Shown: one piece after another, positions 11,782 through 18,990 of the stretch | Position numbering within the stretch: the stretch's first letter is position 1 | Layout of the letters: each line of letters opens with the position of its first letter | DNA from: a virus | Direction: 5' to 3' (one strand) | Virus record (IMG/VR): IMGVR_UViG_3300028840_002120 | Location: 1 to 24,366 of that record | DNA length: 24,366 nucleotides | Position numbers and translations under genes: made by a program | The notes under the pieces: generated by a model | The model's input: the letters and a program-made list of their open reading frames with translations, nothing else | Databases searched by the model: none | Told to the model about the DNA's origin: nothing

Positions 11782-12299
11782 TGGGTGTCGGACGTAGACT
11801 TGTTCAACTACTCCATAAAATTGTGGATGATGTTAGAGACAATATTCCCCGCAGAAGGCGTGTGGATCTCCGAGAAGAAACTCTCCAGGATTCTCGCGGC
11901 GCATACGGGGCTATCAGAGGACTGCGTCGGAGACAGGAAAGAGATCTGGGTCAGGATTTTTTCGAGGCCAAGATTCCTAGAGCCTGGGAAGCCGATGTAG
12001 ATATTGAAAGAGTAGACTTTGGTGGTGGTGACTTTGGTCTCCGCATTACCTTTAGCGAGTCTATTCAGGCTATCGACAGAGGTTTCATTGCTGGTGACGA
12101 ACTACAGATCATCGAAGACGATTCAGCTCTTGAGGGCCAACGTTTCGTGGCAGTTGAAGAGGTGAATACGGGCGATGTCGCCGCTGGTAAGGTTCGCGTT
12201 GTTTCCGCAACGGTTCTAAGACTTCCGGATGACGCTGGTTGGGTAGATGAGTTGGGACCAAGGGTTCAAGCTCGTTTAGCGGCTGGTGCTCGCCAATAA
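11781..12299 (+). CDS. putative abundant virion/decoration protein, 172 aa
   Basis: ATG at 11781 uses the last base of the preceding stop. The N-terminal third is arginine-rich and helical (MGVGRRLVQLLHKIVDDVRD, then GAIRGLRRRQERDLG); the C-terminal two thirds is beta-rich: GLRITFSESIQAIDRGFIAG, DELQIIEDDSALEGQRFVAV, GKVRVVSATVLRLPDDAG. Its DNA is visibly more GC-rich than its neighbours and resembles the major capsid gene in codon choice, which suggests high expression. Overlapping frame 1 also contains a 71-codon ORF (11785), which I treat as a shadow. A decoration or head-lining role is inference. Confidence 0.6.
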   Translation: MGVGRRLVQLLHKIVDDVRDNIPRRRRVDLREETLQDSRGAYGAIRGLRRRQERDLGQDFFEAKIPRAWEADVDIERVDFGGGDFGLRITFSESIQAIDRGFIAGDELQIIEDDSALEGQRFVAVEEVNTGDVAAGKVRVVSATVLRLPDDAGWVDELGPRVQARLAAGARQ

Positions 12300-12326
12300 T
12301 AGTCAACTTTCGAAAGGAGATAAATA

Positions 12327-12470
12327 ATGGCAGAGAAACGTAAAGTTTCGGATAAGGCTTTTGCGCTTAAGCATCGTGGCAAAAAGCTTCATCAAGGTGA
12401 GAAGGTCGGTATGCCCGAGCCTCTGGCCAAAGAAGAAGTTGCCAAGAGCCTGAAAAAGAAAAAGAAATAA
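12327..12470 (+). CDS. tiny basic protein, 47 aa
   Basis: ATG at 12327 behind GAAAGGAGATAAATA, an excellent ribosome-binding site. The 47-residue product begins MAEKRKVSDKAFALKHRGKK and ends SLKKKKK. The F-A-L-K-H-R-G motif is shared with the 101-aa protein at 11218. It is almost certainly unstructured and nucleic-acid- or protein-binding by charge. It is short but well placed, with a strong ribosome-binding site and codon use like its neighbours. Confidence 0.65.
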   Translation: MAEKRKVSDKAFALKHRGKKLHQGEKVGMPEPLAKEEVAKSLKKKKK

Positions 12471-12480
12471 CTTTAGGAGA

Positions 12481-12544
12481 AGGGGAGTTAGGTTGTAGTT
12501 CGATAGACCTGGTACCGGGCAGAACAAAACAATGCAACTCCCCT
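12481..12544 (+). ncRNA. stem-enclosed structured element before the portal gene
   Basis: A 9-bp perfect stem AGGGGAGTT (12481-12489) with AACTCCCCT (12536-12544) encloses 46 bases, including the helix AGGT/ACCT (12490-12493 with 12507-12510) and the palindrome GGTACC. It occupies nearly all of the 99-base gap before the portal gene. It vaguely resembles an acceptor stem plus D-arm, but no anticodon arm or T-arm is present. The run CCCTTTAATTT follows, so a weak terminator or attenuator is possible. Confidence 0.45.
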
Positions 12545-12569
12545 CCCTTTAATTTAGGAGAGAGGAAGT

Positions 12570-14438
12570 ATGTCCTTTAATCTCGGTGTTCAAAACTATC
12601 CTGGTGGTTATCTAGGGGGATTTGGATTTGGTACAGTAGGTATCTATCTATACGAAGATATTTATTATCGCCAGTGGATCACCGAAATTGCTTTAGCCTT
12701 TTATGAGGGTCGCCAAGACGAATTCGTGTGGTTGGATCTACTAAAGCAGTTTAGGAATCCTGAAAAGCAGCAAATTCTGCCCCTTAATCTTACTAAAGAG
12801 ATTATAGATGAAACTGCTATTTTGTACCGAGAGCCACCTATCTATGCAGTGAAAAGTCGCAATACTGGTAAGCCTCTGAAAAAAGATCAGAAGCTTTGGG
12901 AGAGAATCCAGAGAGATAGCCGGTATCTGCAAACTATGGATAGGGTGGACAGATGGTGTAGGCTTTTAGGTACAGTTCTACTGAAAGTATCATTTATTAA
13001 TGAATCCACCGGGCAGGTAGTAACCAAGAATGAGGGGGGAAAAGTCCAGCTAGATGTGCTACACGGTGGAGTATATGATATCAAATATATAGATAGCCCT
13101 TATTATATTTCAGAATTATTGATCGGATTTGGTCAAGGATTTTTGGGATTTAATAGAGGAGCAGGCGGAATGGGCCAGACCCGAAGAGGTCCTTTAGGAC
13201 AACTTACGGGCGTTGGTGCCGGAGCTGTAGGTAAAGTTGGTGGTTCTAAACACGGACAAATAAGTACTATCTACTGGTCACCTACCTCCCATAAAGTAGA
13301 GGATGAAGAGGGTAAAACGCTGCATGACGGTGATAATCCTTATGGAATGATCCCCGCAGTACCATTCTTTAATTCTGATCCAGCTCATTATTATTTTCTA
13401 CCTATTAATGAGCCTCTTATATATGCAAATCATGCTATAAATATGCGTATTACGGATCTGAACCATATTGCTAAGTTCCAATCATTTGGTATTCCAGTTC
13501 TTTCGGGAGTTGAAAGAGGCACTTCTATCCGTAGAGGTAGGCCAGTGGATGACTTCAATTTCTTTAGGGCTGGCTCCGCTACTCGCAGCCACGTTGGAGC
13601 TATAGCCAGATTTGGTCAGGGAGCCCAGTTTCGCACATTCGATAATAGCTTTGGTTTCTTTGCTGACGGCAATGCAGATGCAAACGCTGTTGGAGCAAGT
13701 ATCGGACCAGATACAGCCATCGCTGTTGGGGAAAAAGGTGATTTCAAATTTGCCCACCCCCAGGCAGATATCGTTGGTTTGACCAAAACTATCCAGCAAT
13801 TTCAAGACTGGGTGCGTGTAAATCATGGTTTAAATCCAAAAGGTGGATCGTTTGATCAACCTCAAAAAGAGTCTGGTTTCAGCAAGATGCTGGAAAAGAT
13901 TGGTGTTCTAGAAGAAAACGTTCGCCGTCAGAAACTATTTATGGAAAGGGAGCAACAGCTCTTTGATACCATTAAAAAGTTGTGGAATACTCACTATTCT
14001 TCTGGCTCTGACCGTTTTTCGGAGGATGCTTATCTAGAAATCAACTATGTAGAACCCCATTTTCCTACTGATCCTCTGACCAAAATCAACCTCCTTGAGG
14101 GGGAGAGAAAGATTATTGAGTCGGGAGATCGCAGAGCTATTCATGAGCTATATAAGCATAAATCGCCCGATGAGATCGATGAGCTTATTATACAATATCA
14201 CAAAGATAGAATGGAGCAAATGGATAGGGAGCTGGAGTTGATGAAGAAGCAGTCCAAGGCTATGGATGCTATGGGCCTACAGTATAACGCTGCTGAGACT
14301 CAGACACAGTACAATGCGAGTGTTAAAGCCAAGGGAGCAGACCCTTCTGCGTCGAGTCAGGACAATCGTACCAAACACTCTGTAGATAGTTCTAAACAGA
14401 AAGGTAAGAATCTAGATACTCGTAAAAAGCAGAAGTAA
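12570..14438 (+). CDS. portal protein
   Basis: 622 residues between terminase and scaffold/capsid, the standard place for the portal, which forms the dodecameric DNA channel at one capsid vertex and docks TerL. Family-like features are an N-terminal helical region with PLNLTKEIIDETAILYREPP (close to the typical V-D-x-x-x-x-Y-x-x-P signature of SPP1-type portals) and a long C-terminal helical region (from about 430) ending in a lysine-rich, disordered tail. Odd: a glycine-rich insertion near residues 180-235 (GFGQGFLGFNRGAGGMGQTR) and Ala/Gly-rich loops near 350-380. ATG at 12570 follows GGAGAGAGGAAG. Confidence 0.85.
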   Translation: MSFNLGVQNYPGGYLGGFGFGTVGIYLYEDIYYRQWITEIALAFYEGRQDEFVWLDLLKQFRNPEKQQILPLNLTKEIIDETAILYREPPIYAVKSRNTGKPLKKDQKLWERIQRDSRYLQTMDRVDRWCRLLGTVLLKVSFINESTGQVVTKNEGGKVQLDVLHGGVYDIKYIDSPYYISELLIGFGQGFLGFNRGAGGMGQTRRGPLGQLTGVGAGAVGKVGGSKHGQISTIYWSPTSHKVEDEEGKTLHDGDNPYGMIPAVPFFNSDPAHYYFLPINEPLIYANHAINMRITDLNHIAKFQSFGIPVLSGVERGTSIRRGRPVDDFNFFRAGSATRSHVGAIARFGQGAQFRTFDNSFGFFADGNADANAVGASIGPDTAIAVGEKGDFKFAHPQADIVGLTKTIQQFQDWVRVNHGLNPKGGSFDQPQKESGFSKMLEKIGVLEENVRRQKLFMEREQQLFDTIKKLWNTHYSSGSDRFSEDAYLEINYVEPHFPTDPLTKINLLEGERKIIESGDRRAIHELYKHKSPDEIDELIIQYHKDRMEQMDRELELMKKQSKAMDAMGLQYNAAETQTQYNASVKAKGADPSASSQDNRTKHSVDSSKQKGKNLDTRKKQK

Positions 14439-14446
14439 GAGGAGAG

Positions 14447-14462
14447 AGCGGCAATAGCCGCT
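14447..14462 (+). promoter_or_regulatory. GC-rich hairpin between portal and next gene
   Basis: AGCGGC-AATA-GCCGCT (14447-14462), six perfect base pairs with a four-base loop, starts 8 bases after the portal stop and directly precedes the AAAGGGAGG ribosome-binding site of the next gene. No T-tract follows. It may protect or process the mRNA or tune translation of the next gene. Confidence 0.45.
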
Positions 14463-14476
14463 AAAGGGAGGATCGC

Positions 14477-14803
14477 ATGTCAGTTACTCATCAATTAGTG
14501 TTGGATACTGTTCCAGCTACTTTCGCTATAGACGAAGGCACTGAAGATCAGATGATCAAACTCCATAAAAAGTGGAGACAGAAAGTCTTCTATGGAAAAA
14601 GTAAGACTATCAGTATCCCAAATCCGGATGATTTGCCTGCCGATGTTCGCCCAGAGTCCATTATTGGTATCAGGGTGGTCAGGATTCCGGAAGAAGAGCT
14701 ATTAAGACGGCGGGCACTAAAAGACCCTAGAGCCAGGATGTTCTTAGAAAAGACAGGTCAGTTTGAGGAGGGCATCGACTTACTGGACCAGGGTATGAAA
14801 TAA
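14477..14803 (+). CDS. hypothetical head-region protein, 108 aa
   Basis: ATG at 14477 with GGGAGGATCGC upstream, placed between portal and scaffold. Visible elements are an N-terminal strand-helix (HQLVLDTVPATFAIDEGTED), a basic helix (QMIKLHKKWRQKVFYGKSKT), a strand SIIGIRVVRIPEEELLRRR and an acidic helical C-terminus. No protease motif can be seen, so it is not an obvious prohead protease. A head accessory role is inferred only from position. Confidence 0.6.
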   Translation: MSVTHQLVLDTVPATFAIDEGTEDQMIKLHKKWRQKVFYGKSKTISIPNPDDLPADVRPESIIGIRVVRIPEEELLRRRALKDPRARMFLEKTGQFEEGIDLLDQGMK

Positions 14804-14805
14804 AT

Positions 14806-14850
14806 CCGAGTAGACCTCGGTAAGGGTTAATTTTAAACCAGGGTAGACCC
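14806..14850 (+). promoter_or_regulatory. run of small hairpins before the scaffold gene
   Basis: CCGAG-TAGAC-CTCGG (14806-14820), then GGTT/AACC (14825-14828 with 14836-14839), then GGG-TAGA-CCC (14841-14850). The first and third hairpins present the same TAGAC(C) sequence. The run ends just before AAAGGAGG, the scaffold gene's ribosome-binding site. Such structures may set the scaffold-to-capsid expression ratio. Confidence 0.4.
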
Positions 14851-14863
14851 CAAAGGAGGCGAA

Positions 14864-15742
14864 ATGCCAGATCTGCTTGACACCCTCGGAAAAGAAGCTG
14901 AAGGCGCTAAGGCTGATGCTAAAGCGGCTAAAGCTGACAACGATATGTTGGATGGAGAGCCTAAAAAAGTCGATTTAGAGACTGTAAAGCCTACTCCACC
15001 CACGGACGAGGGAAAAGAGAAGAAGACCGCTGAACCAGCAGAGGACAAGGACAGTCCTTATAAGGATTGGACGGTCAAAGATTTCGAGAAAGCTCTTAAG
15101 GACGCACGCAAGGATGCGGGTAAGTATCGTACCAAAGCTAAAGATCTCGAAGAGCAAATGGATTCTAAACTGGAGTCTGTTATTCAAGAAATCGATAGTA
15201 AATATGCCCCTCTTAAAAAGAAAGCTGCTGAGTTTGACAAAATCAAAGCTGAGCAGGAAGATAAAAAGAGGGACATGTCGGAAAAGCTGGCTCACCGGGA
15301 ATCTCTAATTCGTGAATTAGAAGAGCAACTGGAAGCAGCCAAAGACTCTTCTCATAAGGAGAAGGTCGCATTACAATCAGAGCTAGACAAAGTAAAGGGC
15401 TCTCTAGAGGGTCATTTGGCCTACTACAGAGAGCAGCTTGACAAAGAGATGGAAGCAATTCCAGCTCAATGGAAAGAAGTTGCCGATGCTATGGTAAAAG
15501 GCACAAATGATACAAGAGAAGCTCTGGCTCTCATTCGTGATGCCAAAAATAAGAATTTCTTCGGAGATAAAAAGGTAGAAGTCTATCATGGAACTCCTAA
15601 TAAAGCCAGTGATGGTGCTAGAATGAGTTCCCAACCAACCGAAGACCAAAAGAAAGATATGAAGTCAAAAGATAAGATTAAAGCCGGTCTAAAAGGTTTA
15701 GTTTCCGAGGTAAAGACAACAAGAGGTAAGTTCGGTATCTAA
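14864..15742 (+). CDS. scaffolding protein (probable)
   Basis: 292 residues immediately upstream of the capsid gene, the usual place for a scaffold. It is rich in Lys, Glu, Asp and Ala with almost no hydrophobic core. The N-terminus is low-complexity (EGAKADAKAAKADNDMLDGE), and residues about 75-210 form a long coiled coil (DLEEQMDSKLESVIQEIDSK, then RESLIRELEEQLEAAKDSSH). The C-terminus is basic (GLKGLVSEVKTTRGKFGI), as in scaffolds that bind capsid through a charged terminal helix. It should guide procapsid assembly and then leave. ATG at 14864 follows AAAGGAGGCGAA. Confidence 0.8.
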   Translation: MPDLLDTLGKEAEGAKADAKAAKADNDMLDGEPKKVDLETVKPTPPTDEGKEKKTAEPAEDKDSPYKDWTVKDFEKALKDARKDAGKYRTKAKDLEEQMDSKLESVIQEIDSKYAPLKKKAAEFDKIKAEQEDKKRDMSEKLAHRESLIRELEEQLEAAKDSSHKEKVALQSELDKVKGSLEGHLAYYREQLDKEMEAIPAQWKEVADAMVKGTNDTREALALIRDAKNKNFFGDKKVEVYHGTPNKASDGARMSSQPTEDQKKDMKSKDKIKAGLKGLVSEVKTTRGKFGI

Positions 15743-15764
15743 CCTAGACAGAGGTAATTAATCA

Positions 15765-17132
15765 ATGGCACAAGTTGTGACTCTCACAGAAGCTGCAAAA
15801 CTCTCTAATAACCTTCTGGTTGAGGGCATTATCGAGGATATCGTTACGGTTGATGATTGGTATCAATATCTTCCGTTCGTGGTGTTTGAGGGCTTAGCCT
15901 ATACTTTCACCCGTGAAGCGACTCTCGCTAAGGCCGATTTTGCGGCTCCCGGCACTTCCCTAGCTGCGGCTAAATTTCAGGGCGGTGCTACGTTCCAAAA
16001 TGTGAACGTTAACCTAGCAGCTATTATTGGCGACATCATTCTCGATGGTCAAATCGAGGATCAACTCTCTGATCACAATGATCAACTTCAGGTACAGATT
16101 TCTTCCAAAGCGAAGCAGATCGCACGTATCTACATGAACGCGATTATCAATGGTCGTAGGGTTCCAGGTGGCGCTTTAACGCAAGCCAATAGTGGTCCTA
16201 TCGGCATCGAAGCCAAATTCGACGGCATGAAGAGAATTCTTGAAGCCGAAGCTGGCAACGTCGATGACGTCAACCATCCTTTCTACAATGCTGGCGCGTC
16301 TACTCAGACTTTGGCGCTCGTTGAGGATGATCCTTCATCTTCGCGTAATGGTCGCCCAGGCCGTGTGTTCGCACTCGAAGATTTGGACAATCTGATTGAC
16401 CGTATTACGGTTGGTCGTCCTGACTTCTTGATGATGAACGCTCGTGAGATCCGGACGCTACGTGTTCTCTTGAGGAACACCGGCGGTGGTACGGATGCGT
16501 ATCAAATTCAACAGCAGGGTCTTGGTAATATGAAGCCTATGCTTTTCTATCAAGATATTCCTATTTTCCGTAATGACTTTGTTTCTAAAGAAGACGGCGT
16601 CAACTTGGTTGATACCGGTGCTGTTGCGGCTGTTGGCGCTACTAGCATTACTACAGCTGAAGACTATAGTGGTGGTGTTCCGGCGGCTTTGTCCGACGGT
16701 ATCACTGCTGGTACGGCTGAAGTCCGTGTTCGTGACGACGACGCTATTCTCCGGCGCTGGAAAATTACGGCAGCTACTGCGGCTAACCCGTCAGTGTTGA
16801 CCGTGACGGCGACTGGGCAGTTCTTGGATGTCGAGAACAACCGTGTGGAGAGCGTGTTGGCTCCTAACAACGCTTCTCTCAGTCTCGTGGCAGAAACGTA
16901 TGAGATTTTTGAGAGAGCTGACGGCTCTACTGTTTACGCTGGTAAATGGGGTGAGTACGAAGGCGTTGTGGGCTTTACGTCCGCTCAAAATGCTGGTCTT
17001 AAACTTGAGTATGTCGGTCCTCGTGAAGATGAGAACGCCTACCAATATCGTCTCAAATGGTATTGTGGTTTCGATCTTTACAACCGTCTTGCTCTTGCTA
17101 GGGCTAAAGACGTTCTTCCGCTGGAGGCTTAA
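15765..17132 (+). CDS. major capsid protein, HK97-type fold (probable)
   Basis: 455 residues, following the scaffold. The N-terminal arm and E-loop-like stretch (TREATLAKADFAAPGTSLAA), a long spine-like helix (QLQVQISSKAKQIARIYMNA, about residues 105-125), the P-domain-like segment FLMMNAREIRTLRVLLRNT and the D-I-P-I-F-R-N-D strand all fit HK97-type capsids. Residues about 275-385 look like an inserted beta domain (AEVRVRDDDAILRRWKITAA) before the fold resumes at VGFTSAQNAGLKLEYVG. The gene has the most GC-rich, highly biased codon use in the window, as expected for the most abundant product. A terminator follows. Confidence 0.85.
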   Translation: MAQVVTLTEAAKLSNNLLVEGIIEDIVTVDDWYQYLPFVVFEGLAYTFTREATLAKADFAAPGTSLAAAKFQGGATFQNVNVNLAAIIGDIILDGQIEDQLSDHNDQLQVQISSKAKQIARIYMNAIINGRRVPGGALTQANSGPIGIEAKFDGMKRILEAEAGNVDDVNHPFYNAGASTQTLALVEDDPSSSRNGRPGRVFALEDLDNLIDRITVGRPDFLMMNAREIRTLRVLLRNTGGGTDAYQIQQQGLGNMKPMLFYQDIPIFRNDFVSKEDGVNLVDTGAVAAVGATSITTAEDYSGGVPAALSDGITAGTAEVRVRDDDAILRRWKITAATAANPSVLTVTATGQFLDVENNRVESVLAPNNASLSLVAETYEIFERADGSTVYAGKWGEYEGVVGFTSAQNAGLKLEYVGPREDENAYQYRLKWYCGFDLYNRLALARAKDVLPLEA

Positions 17133-17154
17133 TCTAGCGTAGAATTTATAGTAG

Positions 17155-17177
17155 GGGCGGGGTATTAAGCCCCGTCC
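17155..17177 (+). terminator. terminator-like hairpin after the capsid gene
   Basis: GGGCGGGG (17155-17162) pairs with CCCCGTCC (17170-17177), 8 bp with one G-U, and a seven-base loop TATTAAG. The downstream sequence TTACTTCGTTTGTTTC is T-rich but not a pure T-run, so termination may be partial, letting some transcription continue into the structural genes. Confidence 0.65.
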
Positions 17178-17204
17178 TTACTTCGTTTGTTTCGAGGAGG
17201 GAAA

Positions 17205-17831
17205 ATGTACTGGAATCGCAAGGTTACCGACAAAGAATATATTGTCGTGAAGCATCCCTTGCGGGATTCTTCAAATACCTATTATCATGGTATTAAATTT
17301 ACTAGAGGCTACGCTGTAGTCGCCAAGGGCTCTAAGAGCCATACTTTTATCAAGAGTGCTCCGTTTCTTAAACATCATAAAGAATTCGATCTATCCTACC
17401 TAAAAAATATCTTTAGACTTAAAGAAGTTAAGTTAATCTTTGGCCACGATGTTTATCATCATTATCTACAGTCTATAGGTCTAGATAATAATGGATTACC
17501 TACAGAAACAACGGAGGAAAAACCACAAGAAGAACAAATTGTCCAAGAAGAAAATTTAGTAACAGAGGCTACCGAAGCAGAAACTGTATCTGAGGTACCT
17601 GAGTTGGTGGAGGATGATTCTCCCCAAGACGTCTTAGAAAAAGAGGAAGAGACGCTGGATTTCGAGAGTTTGACACCAGATCAGAGAGCAGAAGCTCATA
17701 AAACTCTAGGACTTTGTTCCTATATCCGTAAAAAAGACGGTAAAGTATGTGACAATAAGGCATTAAATAGCAGTCCATCAGGTTACTGTTTTGCTCACGT
17801 AAGATTTGACCCAGAACGAAGGAAGAAATAA
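17205..17831 (+). CDS. post-capsid protein with acidic linker and C-terminal Cys/His motif, 208 aa
   Basis: I choose ATG at 17205, directly behind GAGGAGGG; an in-frame GTG at 17187 is possible but unsupported. Residues 1-95 are a compact basic domain (YIVVKHPLRDSSNTYYHGIK, GYAVVAKGSKSHTFIKSAPF). Residues 105-160 are a Glu-rich, disordered linker. The C-terminus has C-x10-C-D-N-K-A-x(8)-C-x2-H, a likely zinc knuckle resembling the N-terminal cluster of the protein at 1721. It resembles neck or head-completion genes in position, but I cannot name it. Confidence 0.6.
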   Translation: MYWNRKVTDKEYIVVKHPLRDSSNTYYHGIKFTRGYAVVAKGSKSHTFIKSAPFLKHHKEFDLSYLKNIFRLKEVKLIFGHDVYHHYLQSIGLDNNGLPTETTEEKPQEEQIVQEENLVTEATEAETVSEVPELVEDDSPQDVLEKEEETLDFESLTPDQRAEAHKTLGLCSYIRKKDGKVCDNKALNSSPSGYCFAHVRFDPERRKK

Positions 17832-17840
17832 GGAGGAATC

Positions 17841-18182
17841 ATGGGACTTTTACGACTTGACAGACAACGTCTGGAAATTAATATGATTTTGGGTGTGCTG
17901 GAAGAGTACAAGCCTACTACCCAAGTAAAACGGCTTCAAAAACGCTTAGAACTTCTTCGTAAAAGATATACAATTGCGATGGAAGAGTTTCGTAAGGTTA
18001 CTCAGGAGGAAATTGCTCCTGAATTGACTACTATCGAAGAAGAAATCAATGAAATCAACAATGCAGCTTATCCTGAACTCGCTAAGATCCAGAATGGCGA
18101 AGTAGCAGAGCCTATTAAGCTTAAAAGAGATAAGCCCGAGGACAAACCAGCAAAGAAAGCTAAAAAGAAAGCCAAGAAATAA
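17841..18182 (+). CDS. coiled-coil protein with lysine-rich tail, 113 aa
   Basis: ATG at 17841 behind AAGGAGGAATC. Residues 1-85 are helical coiled coil (VKRLQKRLELLRKRYTIAME, then IAPELTTIEEEINEINNAAY); residues 90-113 are KLKRDKPEDKPAKKAKKKAK-like. The basic tail could bind DNA or the acidic linker of the previous protein; both ideas are inference. Not recognised as a known family. Confidence 0.65.
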   Translation: MGLLRLDRQRLEINMILGVLEEYKPTTQVKRLQKRLELLRKRYTIAMEEFRKVTQEEIAPELTTIEEEINEINNAAYPELAKIQNGEVAEPIKLKRDKPEDKPAKKAKKKAKK

Positions 18183-18193
18183 GAAGGTAAATA

Positions 18194-18931
18194 ATGGGAT
18201 CTAAGGGTAGCACGGGAGCCGGAGTTCAACATACTTCTAGAGGTCCCACCCAGGGCGTAGCTCTTGTAGGGCCTAACGGAAGACACGTAGATGTTGTAAT
18301 CGATGGAGACGGCAAAGTTCGGCTCCTCGTTGACGCGAACGTGACTGTTGAAAACGCTACCATTAACGTAGATTTAGATTCCGAGTCTGGCGATAATGTT
18401 GCTATCGGAAATATTACTAATTCTGATAAGTTATTTGTACATTCCGATGGAACAGTTAGTATACGCTTGCTAGATGAGTCCGGAACTGCCTTCTCTACCC
18501 TTAATCCGCTACCTACTGAGATAGTTACCTCCCCTGGGGGCCTAGAAGTTAAAGTTGAGGCTTCATCTGGGGATACTATCGCTATATCAGGCCACCAGAC
18601 GCAAGTATTTGACGAGAACGAAGTAACTGTTAATACAGGTGGAAGTTATACTAACGTCCTTACATATGTGGCCCCATTCGATGATACGCATATAACTTTT
18701 GCAGAAGTTACAGGTCCAGTAGATTCAGTAGTTCGTATGAGACTAAATGGAACCACTATACGAAAAAGACACCTAACCGCAGGTGCTCCTAACGTAGAAT
18801 TTCCATTTATTGAACCACGACGGCTCACTTCTGGGCAGTCCTTAACAATAGATGTAAAACCTGACGCAACTCCTCCAGCCCATTTTTCTGGGGTTGAATT
18901 CTTTGCGTCAATTCAAGGATTTATCGGCTAA
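18194..18931 (+). CDS. structural protein with virion repeat, 245 aa
   Basis: ATG at 18194 behind AAGGTAAATA. It is almost entirely predicted beta structure: VDVVIDGDGKVRLLVDANVT, ATINVDLDSESGDNVAIGN, then SDKLFVHSDGTVSIRLLDES. The last is the repeat [D/E]x(2)D-x-V-[AS]-I-G-x(6-9)-L-x-[IV]-x-[SA]-D-G-[ST] that recurs in the next gene. The C-terminal 110 residues (YTNVLTYVAPFDDTHITFAE, then SLTIDVKPDATPPAHFSGVE) look like a separate beta sandwich. Likely a head fibre, decoration or tail-adjacent protein. Confidence 0.65.
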   Translation: MGSKGSTGAGVQHTSRGPTQGVALVGPNGRHVDVVIDGDGKVRLLVDANVTVENATINVDLDSESGDNVAIGNITNSDKLFVHSDGTVSIRLLDESGTAFSTLNPLPTEIVTSPGGLEVKVEASSGDTIAISGHQTQVFDENEVTVNTGGSYTNVLTYVAPFDDTHITFAEVTGPVDSVVRMRLNGTTIRKRHLTAGAPNVEFPFIEPRRLTSGQSLTIDVKPDATPPAHFSGVEFFASIQGFIG

Positions 18932-18990
18932 ATAGTTGGGAGGATTGGAATCAAGCACAATGAATATTTATAGTAATTTAGGAGAAATAA

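Noticed and set aside
11785-12000. 71-codon ORF overlapping the 172-aa gene in another + frame
   Set aside because: The 172-aa frame is longer, coupled to the preceding stop and has biased codons; the overlap is a shadow frame.
12481-12544. tRNA gene
   Set aside because: An acceptor-like stem and one small arm can be drawn, but there is no anticodon stem-loop, T-arm or CCA-ready end.
14477-14803. Prohead protease
   Set aside because: It lies where a protease can occur, but it is only 108 aa with no serine-protease or ClpP-like catalytic motif.
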